DNA of 17,154 nt from Burkholderiales bacterium UBA2647 (GTDB taxonomy: Bacteria; Pseudomonadota; Gammaproteobacteria; Burkholderiales; Burkholderiaceae_E): assembly GCA_002359635.1 (NCBI GenBank), contig DENJ01000061.1, positions 49,443-66,596 on the forward strand. The letters are read 5' to 3'. The notes beneath the pieces are model-generated. The model had not been told where the DNA came from. It saw only the letters and a program-made list of their open reading frames with translations, and made no database searches. How positions within the stretch are numbered: position 1 is the stretch's first letter; the number at the start of each line of letters is the position of its first letter. Shown here in pieces: positions 7,012 to 14,487 of this stretch. The translations under genes and the position numbers were made by a program.

Positions 7012-8267
7012 TCGTTGAGATAGCCCTCCAGTATAGCCGATATCGCGCGGGCTGCGCTCCACGCCGAGGCCCAGGCCCACTGAAAGTTGTAGCCGCCCAG
7101 CCACCCGGTGATATCGACCACCTCGCCGATAAAAAATAATCCCGGATACTTGAGCGATTGCATGCTGCGGGGGTCGAGCTCACTCACATCAACACCCCCG
7201 GCAGCGACCTCAGCTTTTTTCCAGCCCTCAGTGCCCGTTGGTTGTAAACGATCACGCTCAAAAAGGTCGCCAAGCTGGCGAATCGCGCGATCGGGCCATT
7301 GATCGATCGTGGTGCTAAGGTCGGGCAGTTGCGCCCCCAAGCTGCCCAGGCGTTGTTGCAGAAAACGCTTGGGCATGGCGAGCTCAGGATCAGCACCGCC
7401 AAGCATGCGCTCAAGACTCAGACGTTGCGCAGCCTTGTGCTTGACCCAATGTTCTGCAAATCCCCGTGAAAGAGCCTTCGGGGCCCAGCGCAGCTCAAGC
7501 GTCTGACCCTCCGCCCAATACGAGGAGATTTGCAGGATTGCAGGTCCTGACAAACCCCGGTGCGTGAAGAGCAGGTCTTCATCAAAACTTGGCGCACTGC
7601 GATCTTCCGGCAAACTTACACGAACCCTGAGCGAGACACCGGCCAGGGCGGCATTAGCCATCCAGGCTGTTTGCAAATTGAGTGGCACCAAGGCAGGACG
7701 GGGTTTCACCAGTTTTAAGCCCAGCGATTGTGCAAACCGCTGCCCCCAATCGCTAGCGCCGATCGCCGGGATCGAAGGCCCGCCGGTTGCAATCACCAGC
7801 ATACGGCTGCGCAAAACGCCCGCGTCGGTATCGATTCGAAAACAGGGGCCATCGTCAAAATCAGGCTGCACTGCATGCACACTTGTGGCCATGATTCGCT
7901 TGGCACCCGCAGCCTGCGCGCGTCCGTCAAGCCAGCGAATCACGGCTTCGCTGCCTTGATCGCAAAAGAGCTGTCCGCGATGTTTTTCGTGCACGCTGAG
8001 ACCGTCGCGCCGGAACTGACTCAAAAAAGCCTCTGGCCCGAAAGCGTTCAACGCCTGCCGCGCGAAACGCGGCTCCTGGCCGTGATAGCGGTCAAGCTTA
8101 GCCCCCTCCAGATTCGTGATATTGCAGCGTCCGCCTCCGGAAATGCGCACCTTTTCAGCCAGTTTGCGGCTGTGATCGATCAACAACACACGACATCGGC
8201 CCGGCACTAAGCTTCCCGCGAAAAAAAGGCCCGCAGCGCCTGCGCCCACCACAATCACATCGTGCAT
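7002..8267 (-). CDS. BaiN/YhiN-family (HI0933-like) FAD-dependent oxidoreductase
   Basis: A 421-residue flavoprotein close in length and motifs to E. coli YhiN (HI0933-like family). The family's physiological reaction is mostly unknown; one gut bacterial member, BaiN, has been linked to bile-acid metabolism, and that role should not be transferred here. Visible are the FAD-binding GAGAAG (8-13), the family signature SGGGRCNITN (43-52), EKHRGQLFCD (94-103), ATGGPSIPAIGAS (160-172), LLFTHRGLSGPAIL (232-245), and the C-terminal GEVVDITGWLGGYNFQWAWASAW (381-403). The ATG at 8267 aligns best and has a weak GGA 7 nt upstream. An in-frame ATG at 8279 would overlap the tsaD start codon. The stop lies inside the rpsU Shine-Dalgarno, placing this gene at the head of the rpsU-yqeY-dnaG-rpoD run. 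Confidence 0.9.
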   Translation of the reverse strand: MHDVIVVGAGAAGLFFAGSLVPGRCRVLLIDHSRKLAEKVRISGGGRCNITNLEGAKLDRYHGQEPRFARQALNAFGPEAFLSQFRRDGLSVHEKHRGQLFCDQGSEAVIRWLDGRAQAAGAKRIMATSVHAVQPDFDDGPCFRIDTDAGVLRSRMLVIATGGPSIPAIGASDWGQRFAQSLGLKLVKPRPALVPLNLQTAWMANAALAGVSLRVRVSLPEDRSAPSFDEDLLFTHRGLSGPAILQISSYWAEGQTLELRWAPKALSRGFAEHWVKHKAAQRLSLERMLGGADPELAMPKRFLQQRLGSLGAQLPDLSTTIDQWPDRAIRQLGDLFERDRLQPTGTEGWKKAEVAAGGVDVSELDPRSMQSLKYPGLFFIGEVVDITGWLGGYNFQWAWASAWSAARAISAILEGYLNERG

Positions 8268-8277
8268 TATCTGGTCC

Positions 8278-9336
8278 ATGCTTGTTTTAGGCCTTGAAAC
8301 ATCTTGTGACGATACCGGGGTTGCGCTGATTGACAGCGATCAGGGGATTCTTGCGCAAGCCTTGCACTCGCAAGTAGCGATGCACGCGCGCTATGGCGGT
8401 GTCGTGCCCGAACTTGCCTCGCGTGACCATATGGCACGCCTGAGTCCGATGATATTGCGCTGCATGGTGTCGGCAAAGCGCAAGCTTAACGATCTCGATG
8501 CCGTAGCCTGGACCCAGGGTCCTGGCCTGGCAGGCGCACTGCTCGTCGGCGCCTCGGTGGGAAGCGCACTTGCGCTCAGTCTTGATGTCCCCGGTCTGGG
8601 GATCCATCATCTGGAAGGGCACCTGCTTTCGCCGCTGCTCGACAAAAACCCGCCCTCTTTCCCCTTTGTGGCCTTGCTTTGCTCCGGGGGCCACACCCAG
8701 TTGATGCTGGTCAGGGCGCTCGGTCGCTATGAACTGCTCGGCGACACCTTGGACGATGCAGCTGGTGAAGCCTTTGACAAGAGCGCAAAAATGATGGGGC
8801 TGGGCTATCCGGGCGGCCCCGCCATCGCAGCGCTTGCTCAAGAAGGTGACCCGAGCCGCTATCCGCTGCCGCGACCGATGTTGCGCTCCGGCGATCTGGA
8901 CTTCAGCTTCAGCGGCCTGAAAACTGCTGTGCGGACCAGGCTTTCGGCCCTGGGCGTGCACCCAGACGATGCTTCGTCGATCGAAGCCTTGGGCCCGCAA
9001 CCACGAGCCGATTTGGCAGCGAGTTTGCAGGCAGCGATTTGCGAGGTCCTGGTGAGCAAATCCATGGCTGCCATGGCAACCACTGGACAGCAACGACTGG
9101 TGATTGCAGGCGGCGTGAGCGCCAATCGCGAGCTACGACGGCAAATGAACGAGGCTTGCGAAACGCGAGGCCTTCAATTGCATTTCCCCGCCCTCGAACT
9201 ATGCACCGATAACGGCGCGATGATTGCGCTTGCGGCAGCCATGCGACTTGCGCGCGGCGAAGGGCTGCGCGGCGAGGATCTTGCCCGTTGCGGGGCCAGC
9301 GTCCGCCCACGCTGGCCTTTAGAGGGGCTCGCTTAG
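8278..9336 (+). CDS. tsaD: tRNA N6-adenosine threonylcarbamoyltransferase
   Basis: TsaD transfers the threonylcarbamoyl group from threonylcarbamoyl-AMP to A37 of ANN-decoding tRNAs, forming t6A, in a complex with TsaB and TsaE. The 352-residue protein has the Kae1/ASKHA fold with the N-terminal GLETSCDDTGVAL (5-17), YGGVVPELASRDH (39-51), metal ligands H111 and H115 in HHLEGH with D311 in CTDNGAMIA, SGGHTQL (136-142), DDAAGEAFDK (159-168), DFSFSGLKT (208-216) and the C-terminal SVRPRWPLE. Homology fixes the ATG, yet no Shine-Dalgarno precedes it, so translation may start on a very short leader. It faces away from the baiN-like gene with about 10 bp between starts, and its last 18 bp overlap the 3' end of the convergent ROK kinase gene. 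tsaE lies about 5 kb further on. Confidence 0.97.
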   Translation: MLVLGLETSCDDTGVALIDSDQGILAQALHSQVAMHARYGGVVPELASRDHMARLSPMILRCMVSAKRKLNDLDAVAWTQGPGLAGALLVGASVGSALALSLDVPGLGIHHLEGHLLSPLLDKNPPSFPFVALLCSGGHTQLMLVRALGRYELLGDTLDDAAGEAFDKSAKMMGLGYPGGPAIAALAQEGDPSRYPLPRPMLRSGDLDFSFSGLKTAVRTRLSALGVHPDDASSIEALGPQPRADLAASLQAAICEVLVSKSMAAMATTGQQRLVIAGGVSANRELRRQMNEACETRGLQLHFPALELCTDNGAMIALAAAMRLARGEGLRGEDLARCGASVRPRWPLEGLA

Positions 9337-10215
9337 CCAGGCTGCACCGCGCACACCCGAGGCATCGCCGTGCAGTGCGGGACGGAGCAAGGTTTTCGGT
9401 TCGCGGTTTGAAAAGACCCAGGCCTGCCAGCGTGCGGGGATTTCCTGATAAATCGAGTCAAGCAGGCTAAGTCCGCCACCGAGCACAATCACCTCAGGAT
9501 CAACGATATTGATGACCATGGCCATCGCCCGGGCAAGTCGATCATAAAAGCGCTCGAGCGCCTCAGGGGCTCGGGGATCGGTAAGCGCAGCTTGCACATT
9601 CGCGTCGGTGCGACCGATCTCGCGCGCAAGCGCGGGCCCGCTCAAAAAGCATTCGATGCAAGCCCGACGCGAACACCAGCATAACGGGCCAGGTACTTCG
9701 CCCCAATCAAGACGCGGCCAGGGCAGACTGACATGGCCCCATTCACCCGCGAGACCGCCCGCACCCGCCCAAAGCTTGCGGTCCACCACCAGCCCCGCCC
9801 CGACGCCGGTCCCCATAATCACCGCAAACACGCAGGAAAACCCCGCGCCGGCCCCATCTGCTGCTTCAGACAGCGCAAGGCAATTGGCGTCATTGGCCAT
9901 GGCAATCGGCTCACCGATCAAGGCCTGCAAATCCAGCCGCATGGCTTTGCCGATCAACCAGGTGGAATTGGCATTGCGCACAATACCTTGTTCATCGAGT
10001 GAACCCGGTATACCGATCCCGATGCTGCAAGCGCCAGCCCGAGGATAAGCCTCACGCGCAGCCCGCAAAAGCCCCGCAATTTGATCCAGACTGGCTTGAT
10101 AGTCGCCTCTTGGGGTCGGCACACGCTGCCGCCAGAGCGCATGTCCCTGAGGATCGAGCAAGATGGCTTCGGTTTTGGTGCCACCTAAATCAACGCCAAA
10201 TCGATAGCGCTTCAA
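9319..10215 (-). CDS. ROK-family sugar kinase, Mak (fructokinase)-like
   Basis: A 298-residue cytoplasmic ATP-dependent hexose kinase of the ROK family, closest in my recollection to E. coli Mak (YajF), a fructokinase/mannokinase. It has the phosphate-binding DLGGTK (9-14), GIPGS (68-72), NANSTW (81-86), the catalytic aspartate D109 in NDANCLALSEA, MGTGVGAG (134-141), GEWGH (157-161) and VLGGGLS (244-250); it ends like Mak with HGDASGVRGAAWL. The zinc site keeps H161, C179, C181 and C186, but the glycines of the usual CxCGxxGC are replaced (CWCSRRAC). The start is TTG at 10215, backed by GAGGT 4 nt upstream and by alignment to the Mak N terminus. It lies 90 bp after plsY on the same strand. 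The preferred sugar cannot be fixed from sequence. Confidence 0.9.
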   Translation of the reverse strand: MKRYRFGVDLGGTKTEAILLDPQGHALWRQRVPTPRGDYQASLDQIAGLLRAAREAYPRAGACSIGIGIPGSLDEQGIVRNANSTWLIGKAMRLDLQALIGEPIAMANDANCLALSEAADGAGAGFSCVFAVIMGTGVGAGLVVDRKLWAGAGGLAGEWGHVSLPWPRLDWGEVPGPLCWCSRRACIECFLSGPALAREIGRTDANVQAALTDPRAPEALERFYDRLARAMAMVINIVDPEVIVLGGGLSLLDSIYQEIPARWQAWVFSNREPKTLLRPALHGDASGVRGAAWLSEPL

Positions 10216-10305
10216 TGAAACCTCGATTGATCAAGTCGTATGGCCCATGGGCGATGATGTGCCTCATTACTGAAAATCCGGTGGCTCTGCCTCGCACTTC
10301 GCACC

Positions 10306-10914
10306 CTAACCGATTTTCGACTCCTCGCCCCTCAGTAACTTCACGATATTGGGACGATGCCGCAGCACAAGCAAGGCGCTCATCAAACTCACCCCCAGCA
10401 CCAAGTCCCAACCCCCATGAAAAAAATAAGCAAAACCTGGGGCCACGAAGGCAGCAGCCAAAGCGGCCAGTGAGGAGTAGCGAAAGACCAAGGCTGTTGT
10501 TAACCAGGTCAGGACGGTGGCCAGACCCATCCAGGGCTGCAACATCAGCAAGACGCCTGCCGCGGTGGCGACTCCTTTGCCGCCTTGGAATCGATGCCAT
10601 ATCGGAAACAAATGCCCGACAAATGCTGCCAGGCCAACCAACGCAAGACCTGCCATGCCCTGTTGGTGAAGCGTCGCGGTGACTGCCGCAAGCGCTACAG
10701 CCAACACACCTTTGCCGGCATCACCGAGCAGGGTCCAGATCGCCGCTTTGCGGTTACCGGTGCGCAACACATTGGTTGCACCCGGGTTGCCTGAACCATA
10801 ACTGTGCGGATCGGGCAGACCCATCCAGTGACTGACCCAAACCGCAAAAGAAATCGATCCAATCAGATAGGCCAATACAGCCATCAGGATCAGTACCGCG
10901 GGGGCGTGCGTCAT
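10306..10914 (-). CDS. plsY: Glycerol-3-phosphate acyltransferase PlsY
   Basis: Inner-membrane enzyme that transfers an acyl group from acyl-phosphate to glycerol-3-phosphate, the first acylation in phospholipid synthesis, working after PlsX. The 202-residue protein has several hydrophobic segments, starting at about residues 6-30, and the three conserved loops of the family: SGNPGATNVLR (41-51), GHLFPIW followed by GGKGVAT (100-117), and RHRPNI (185-190). The ATG at 10914 has no strong Shine-Dalgarno. It lies 10 bp after the ybaK stop, so translational coupling is likely. It forms the tail of a xerD-ybaK-plsY transcription unit, with the kinase gene possibly read after it. Confidence 0.95.
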   Translation of the reverse strand: MTHAPAVLILMAVLAYLIGSISFAVWVSHWMGLPDPHSYGSGNPGATNVLRTGNRKAAIWTLLGDAGKGVLAVALAAVTATLHQQGMAGLALVGLAAFVGHLFPIWHRFQGGKGVATAAGVLLMLQPWMGLATVLTWLTTALVFRYSSLAALAAAFVAPGFAYFFHGGWDLVLGVSLMSALLVLRHRPNIVKLLRGEESKIG

Positions 10915-10924
10915 GAAATGCGCT

Positions 10925-11419
10925 TTACGAATCAGACAACGCGCACTGGACCGGCTTGGCCTGCAATGCCTCAGTCAGCACCTGGGGCGACAAGCCCACC
11001 AGAAAACCACGACGCCCGCCGTTTATATAAATTTTTGACAACACCAAAATGCTCGCCTCCACATAAATGGGCATCGCTTTACGCAAGCCAAACGGTGATG
11101 TACCGCCGACCTGATAACCCGAATGGCGTTGTGCGGCCTCAACATCGCAGGGCTCAACGCTTTTTCGCCCGATTTGCCGCGCCAGCTGTTTGGTCGACAC
11201 CTTACGATCGCCATGCATCAGCACGACAAGCGGTTTTCGCTGCTCGTCTTGCATCACCAGCGTCTTGACCACCTGATGTTCATCAACCGCCAATTGACGG
11301 GCCGACTCGGCCGTACCGCCGTGCTCGACATAATCGTACGGGTGTTCGCTAAACAGAAGCTTTTGGCGCCGCAGCCACTGGGTCGCCGGCGTCTCAGAGA
11401 CATGTCTTGCGTTGCTCAT
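10925..11419 (-). CDS. ybaK: Cys-tRNA(Pro)/Cys-tRNA(Cys) deacylase YbaK
   Basis: A 164-residue trans-editing enzyme that hydrolyses cysteine wrongly attached to tRNA(Pro) by prolyl-tRNA synthetase, protecting proline codons. It is a free-standing domain of the YbaK/EbsC/INS superfamily. The conserved catalytic-site lysine is seen as K52 in VVKTLV, followed by the GYQVGGTSPFG loop (101-111) and YINGGRRG (131-138), all as in E. coli YbaK and in order. Length is normal for the family. The ATG at 11419 is 17 bp after the xerD stop and lacks a clear Shine-Dalgarno, so coupling to xerD is plausible. It sits between xerD and plsY with tight spacing, in a single operon. Confidence 0.93.
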   Translation of the reverse strand: MSNARHVSETPATQWLRRQKLLFSEHPYDYVEHGGTAESARQLAVDEHQVVKTLVMQDEQRKPLVVLMHGDRKVSTKQLARQIGRKSVEPCDVEAAQRHSGYQVGGTSPFGLRKAMPIYVEASILVLSKIYINGGRRGFLVGLSPQVLTEALQAKPVQCALSDS

Positions 11420-11436
11420 GCTTAGGCAGGCCTGGC

Positions 11437-12360
11437 TCAGGCTCGGGGGTGGTGTTTGGCATGGAGTTGTCGAAGTCTTTCACGCGCAACATGGGTGTAG
11501 ATCTGTGTGGTGGTGATATCGGCATGGCCAAGGAGCAATTGAACCACCCTTAAGTCTGCACCATGGTTAAGCAAATGGGTAGCAAAAGCATGGCGCAAGG
11601 CGTGCGGCGAGAGCGCGGCCTGAATGCCCGCACGGATCGCATACTGCTTGATCAGCACCCAAAAGCGTTGCCTGCTCATCGCCTCGCCCTTGGCGGTTGG
11701 AAAAAGCACATCGGAAGGCTTGGCGCCAAGCAACACCCCCCGTCCTTTGCCAAGCCATTGCTGCACCCAGTAGAGCGCCTCTTCACCCAAGGGCACAAGA
11801 CGCTGCTTGTTGCCTTTCCCAACGACCCGCAAAACCGCATCGCGAAGCGACACCTCAGCAACGCGCAAACTCACCAGCTCGCTGACCCGCAAACCGCTTG
11901 CATAAAGCGTCTCGAGCATGGCCTTGTCGCGTAGACCGAGCAGATCTTCGGTGTCGGGCGCTTGTAAAAGGGCCTCAACCTGTTCCTCAGACAAGGTGTG
12001 AGGAAAACGCGGTGCTTGCTTGGCTGAGCGGATCCCAGCACTCGGATCGTCCTGTCGCAGCCCGCCTTGCATCAGCCAGGCGAAATAGCGACGCAGGCAA
12101 GAAAGCCTTCGATTGGCAGAACTCGCTTTGCTGTTGGGGTGCCGCGCTGCGATGTAAGCCAGCAAATCTTCGGCACGGGCTTCTGAAAGTCCCCTGGCAC
12201 ATCCCGTTTCGCTTAAAAACAGCGCAAAAGCGTTGAGGTCGCGACGGTAGGCGAGCCGGGTTGCGAGGGATAATCCATCCTCAAGCCACAGGGCATCGCA
12301 AAAAGCCTCTACACCATGATCTGCATGCATCACCTGACCTGTCTTTGTTGCAAGCTGCAT
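11437..12360 (-). CDS. xerD: Site-specific tyrosine recombinase XerD
   Basis: XerD acts with XerC at dif, under FtsK control, to resolve chromosome dimers. The 307-residue protein has the N-terminal core-binding SAM-like domain (about 12-100) and the catalytic domain with all active-site residues: R158 (ASGLRVSELV), K182 (VGKGNKQR), H253 and R256 (SPHALRH), H279 (LLGHADI) and the nucleophile Y288 (TTTQIYTHV). I chose the ATG at 12360 because GGGAGG lies about 10 nt upstream and the length then matches the family. Longer in-frame starts reach back to 12483 but add an unconserved Ser-rich stretch; an ATG at 12330 is also possible. This start codon overlaps the ATG of the divergent permease gene. 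The sequence fits XerD better than XerC. No integron or phage context is present, so it is a housekeeping recombinase. Confidence 0.93.
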   Translation of the reverse strand: MQLATKTGQVMHADHGVEAFCDALWLEDGLSLATRLAYRRDLNAFALFLSETGCARGLSEARAEDLLAYIAARHPNSKASSANRRLSCLRRYFAWLMQGGLRQDDPSAGIRSAKQAPRFPHTLSEEQVEALLQAPDTEDLLGLRDKAMLETLYASGLRVSELVSLRVAEVSLRDAVLRVVGKGNKQRLVPLGEEALYWVQQWLGKGRGVLLGAKPSDVLFPTAKGEAMSRQRFWVLIKQYAIRAGIQAALSPHALRHAFATHLLNHGADLRVVQLLLGHADITTTQIYTHVARERLRQLHAKHHPRA

Positions 12361-13294
12361 GGTTTGCAATCCTCCCATAGATCGCAACACGGTGCTTGAG
12401 CTGCTGGGCCCCGAGTTCGCACTCATGCTCGCGGGCTTCGCGCTGCGACGCGGACTGCCCTGGCCTGAGCAAGGTTGGGTCATGCTTGAAAAGCTGAACT
12501 ATTTCTTGCTTTTCCCTTGCCTTTTGTTTTTATCGATTGTGAAGGCGCCCGGGAGCATACAGTCTGCAGCGCCGATGATGCTTGCTGCGGGCATGAGCGC
12601 CGCAGGCGCGATCGCGATCGCTATGGCTTGTCGCTTGATCCCTCAAGTGCATGCACAGCGTTTTGCAAGCGGGGTTCAAACCGCCTTTCGGTTTAATTCT
12701 TATCTCGGTTTAGCCATGGCCGAACGCCTAGGGGGTGCAGAGGCCCTAGCGCTTTTTTCCATCATGATTTCGGTTTTGATTCCCTGCTTGAATGTGGCGG
12801 CCGTCTATCCGATGGCCCGACATGGCAGACAGAATCTTTGGCGCGAACTTGCGGGCAATCCCCTGATCATCGCCACTTTGGGCGGTCTGGCCTGGCGTTT
12901 GCTCGAATTACCCCTACCCGGTCTTCTTCAAACCAGCCTTGGCCGCTTGGGACAAGCAGCCTTACCGCTTGGACTTTTGTGTGTCGGCGCGGCATTACGC
13001 TGGCCGCGATCAGCGCAAGGACTATCGCACGGTGATCGGTGGCTTGCGCTTTGCTTTACGAGCATTAAGCTTTTTATCATGCCAGCCATCGCCCTAATGA
13101 GCTGCCATTTACTGGGACTCAGCGGCATGGCAGCTTTGCTGGTTGTGATGTTTACCGCGCTACCGACCTCACCAGCCTCTTATGTTTTGGCAGCGCGTAT
13201 GGGCGGCGACGGCGTCTATGTCGCACAGTTAATCACCTTGTCGCTTATCGTCTCAACAGTGACGCTACCTTGGTGGATTCAGCTTGCGCGTTAG
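12359..13294 (+). CDS. AEC (auxin efflux carrier) family permease
   Basis: A 311-residue inner-membrane protein with about nine or ten hydrophobic segments, matching the AEC transporter family (bile/arsenite/riboflavin transporter superfamily). Bacterial members include malonate and other carboxylate carriers. Family features visible are the N-terminal FALMLAGFALRR (20-31), LNYFLLFPCLLFLSI (46-60), NPLIIATLGGL (167-177) and the C-terminal TALPTSPASYVLAARMGGD (266-284). The substrate cannot be predicted. The start is uncertain: the ATG used here overlaps the xerD start codon and has no Shine-Dalgarno, while a GTG at 12392 would also fit the family. It converges with queG, 38 bp apart, and has no obvious co-transcribed partner. 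Confidence 0.87.
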   Translation: MVCNPPIDRNTVLELLGPEFALMLAGFALRRGLPWPEQGWVMLEKLNYFLLFPCLLFLSIVKAPGSIQSAAPMMLAAGMSAAGAIAIAMACRLIPQVHAQRFASGVQTAFRFNSYLGLAMAERLGGAEALALFSIMISVLIPCLNVAAVYPMARHGRQNLWRELAGNPLIIATLGGLAWRLLELPLPGLLQTSLGRLGQAALPLGLLCVGAALRWPRSAQGLSHGDRWLALCFTSIKLFIMPAIALMSCHLLGLSGMAALLVVMFTALPTSPASYVLAARMGGDGVYVAQLITLSLIVSTVTLPWWIQLAR

Positions 13295-13332
13295 CCAGAA
13301 GCTGACGGTCGGGCGCGGGGCTGCGCAATCCC

Positions 13333-14487
13333 TTAACGTTGAAGCGCCCATTCGATATGTTCGGCCAGGATGGGATCGGCTTGCGGCCTGATTGAAAAGA
13401 GGGCTTGGCGAGCCTCTTGCTTGGCTGACAGCGCCTGTGCTTCGCCTGCTTGTTTGCTTGCAAGCAGGTTACCGAGCGCCACCACCAGATTGCGCTGCCA
13501 TCGCCAGTGGCCGATGCGACGGATCGCCATGCCCTCGGTGTGTTGTAAAAACTGAGGCTCCGTCCAGCGCAACGCCTCGCTGAGCGATAAATTCACAAAG
13601 GCCTGGCGGGTCTTGAAGTCCTCGAGGGGCGTGGCGACTGCGAATTTGTTCCAGGGGCAAACAAGCTGACAGTCATCGCAACCGTAAATCCTATTGCCGA
13701 TGGCCTCTCGAAAAACCTCAGGAATCGGCCCGGGGTTTTCGATGGTAAGGTAGGAGATGCAGCGACGGGCATCCAGGCGATAGGGAGCCACAATGGCCTT
13801 GGTCGGGCAGACGTCAAGACAGGCGCGACAGGTTCCGCAGCGATCGCTTGATGCATCCACCGGCGTTTCAGCGGATTCGCCCCGAAGCGAGACCGGAAGC
13901 TGATCGATCGAATGGTTAAGAAAAAGAGAACCGAGAAAAAACATCGACCCCGACTGCCGATTGAGTAGCAGGGTGTTTTTCCCGCGCCATCCGAGCTTTG
14001 CCCGCTGGGCGAGCTCAACTTCCATGACAGGGGCAGAGTCACAAAAGGCACGGAATCGCAGGCTGGGCATTTGCTGCTGCAAAGCTTGACCAAGCGCTTG
14101 CAAACGCGATCGAAGCACTTTGTGATAGTCGCGTCCGCGGGCATACAGGGACAAATTCGCCCGATCCTCCCGAGCAAGTTCTTGCCAAGCCTCATCAAGC
14201 CAGTCGCTCGCTGGCGGTCGATAGCTCAAGGCCACCATCAGGATCGACACCGTGCCGGGAACAAGCTGATCGGGACGTGCACGTTTTAAACCGTGTCGAG
14301 CCATATAATCCATCTCGCCATGAAAACCGGCCCCAAGCCATTGCTGCAAGCCCGCCTCGGCATCATGCAAATCAATGTCGGTCAAGCCCCAGTGCTCAAA
14401 CCCTCTGGCGCGCATCCAGGCCGCCCAATCCTGTTGATCGGAGCTCGCCTTGTCTGAGTCAGCCGCGGATGAATGCCTGATTTGCAA
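13333..14487 (-). CDS. queG: Epoxyqueuosine reductase QueG
   Basis: QueG is the cobalamin-dependent iron-sulfur enzyme that reduces epoxyqueuosine to queuosine at wobble position 34 of GUN-decoding tRNAs. The 384-residue protein shows HGEMDYMARHG (56-66), the GRDYHKVLR segment (118-126), the catalytic D150 in FCDSAPV, LGWRGKNTLLLNR (165-177), and two [4Fe-4S] sets: C217, C220, C223, C227 (CGTCRACLDVCP) and C243, C270, C273, C277 (YGCDDCQLVCPWN). The C terminus carries RRIGHWRWQRNLVVALGN. The start is TTG at 14487: AAGGA lies 5 nt upstream and the resulting N-terminal length matches E. coli QueG. The first 38 bp overlap the 5' end of the divergent tsaE, so each gene's ribosome-binding site lies at the edge of or inside the other gene. 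Confidence 0.95.
   Translation of the reverse strand: MQIRHSSAADSDKASSDQQDWAAWMRARGFEHWGLTDIDLHDAEAGLQQWLGAGFHGEMDYMARHGLKRARPDQLVPGTVSILMVALSYRPPASDWLDEAWQELAREDRANLSLYARGRDYHKVLRSRLQALGQALQQQMPSLRFRAFCDSAPVMEVELAQRAKLGWRGKNTLLLNRQSGSMFFLGSLFLNHSIDQLPVSLRGESAETPVDASSDRCGTCRACLDVCPTKAIVAPYRLDARRCISYLTIENPGPIPEVFREAIGNRIYGCDDCQLVCPWNKFAVATPLEDFKTRQAFVNLSLSEALRWTEPQFLQHTEGMAIRRIGHWRWQRNLVVALGNLLASKQAGEAQALSAKQEARQALFSIRPQADPILAEHIEWALQR

Noticed and set aside
8287..9093. 268-codon minus-strand open frame opposite tsaD
   Set aside because: tsaD is unmistakable on the other strand; the antisense frame has no family-like motifs and is explained by GC-rich codon bias.
10243..10252. 10-bp palindrome GCCCATGGGC and nearby TTGATCAA in the plsY-kinase gap as operators
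   Set aside because: Short palindromes are expected by chance; no regulator gene is adjacent and no repeated copies were seen.
11437..12360. Tyrosine recombinase as a sign of an integron, phage or genomic island
   Set aside because: The protein fits chromosomal XerD, lies in a ybaK-plsY operon, and there are no attachment sites, tRNA genes or mobile-element genes nearby.
13312..13349. GGGCGC/GCGCCC pairing between the permease and queG as a bidirectional terminator
   Set aside because: Six-bp stem with a 26-nt loop reaching into queG and no T-run; likely chance in GC-rich DNA.
13593..14198. 201-codon minus-strand frame within queG
   Set aside because: An out-of-frame shadow of queG, whose true frame contains all the Fe-S cysteines and the catalytic aspartate.
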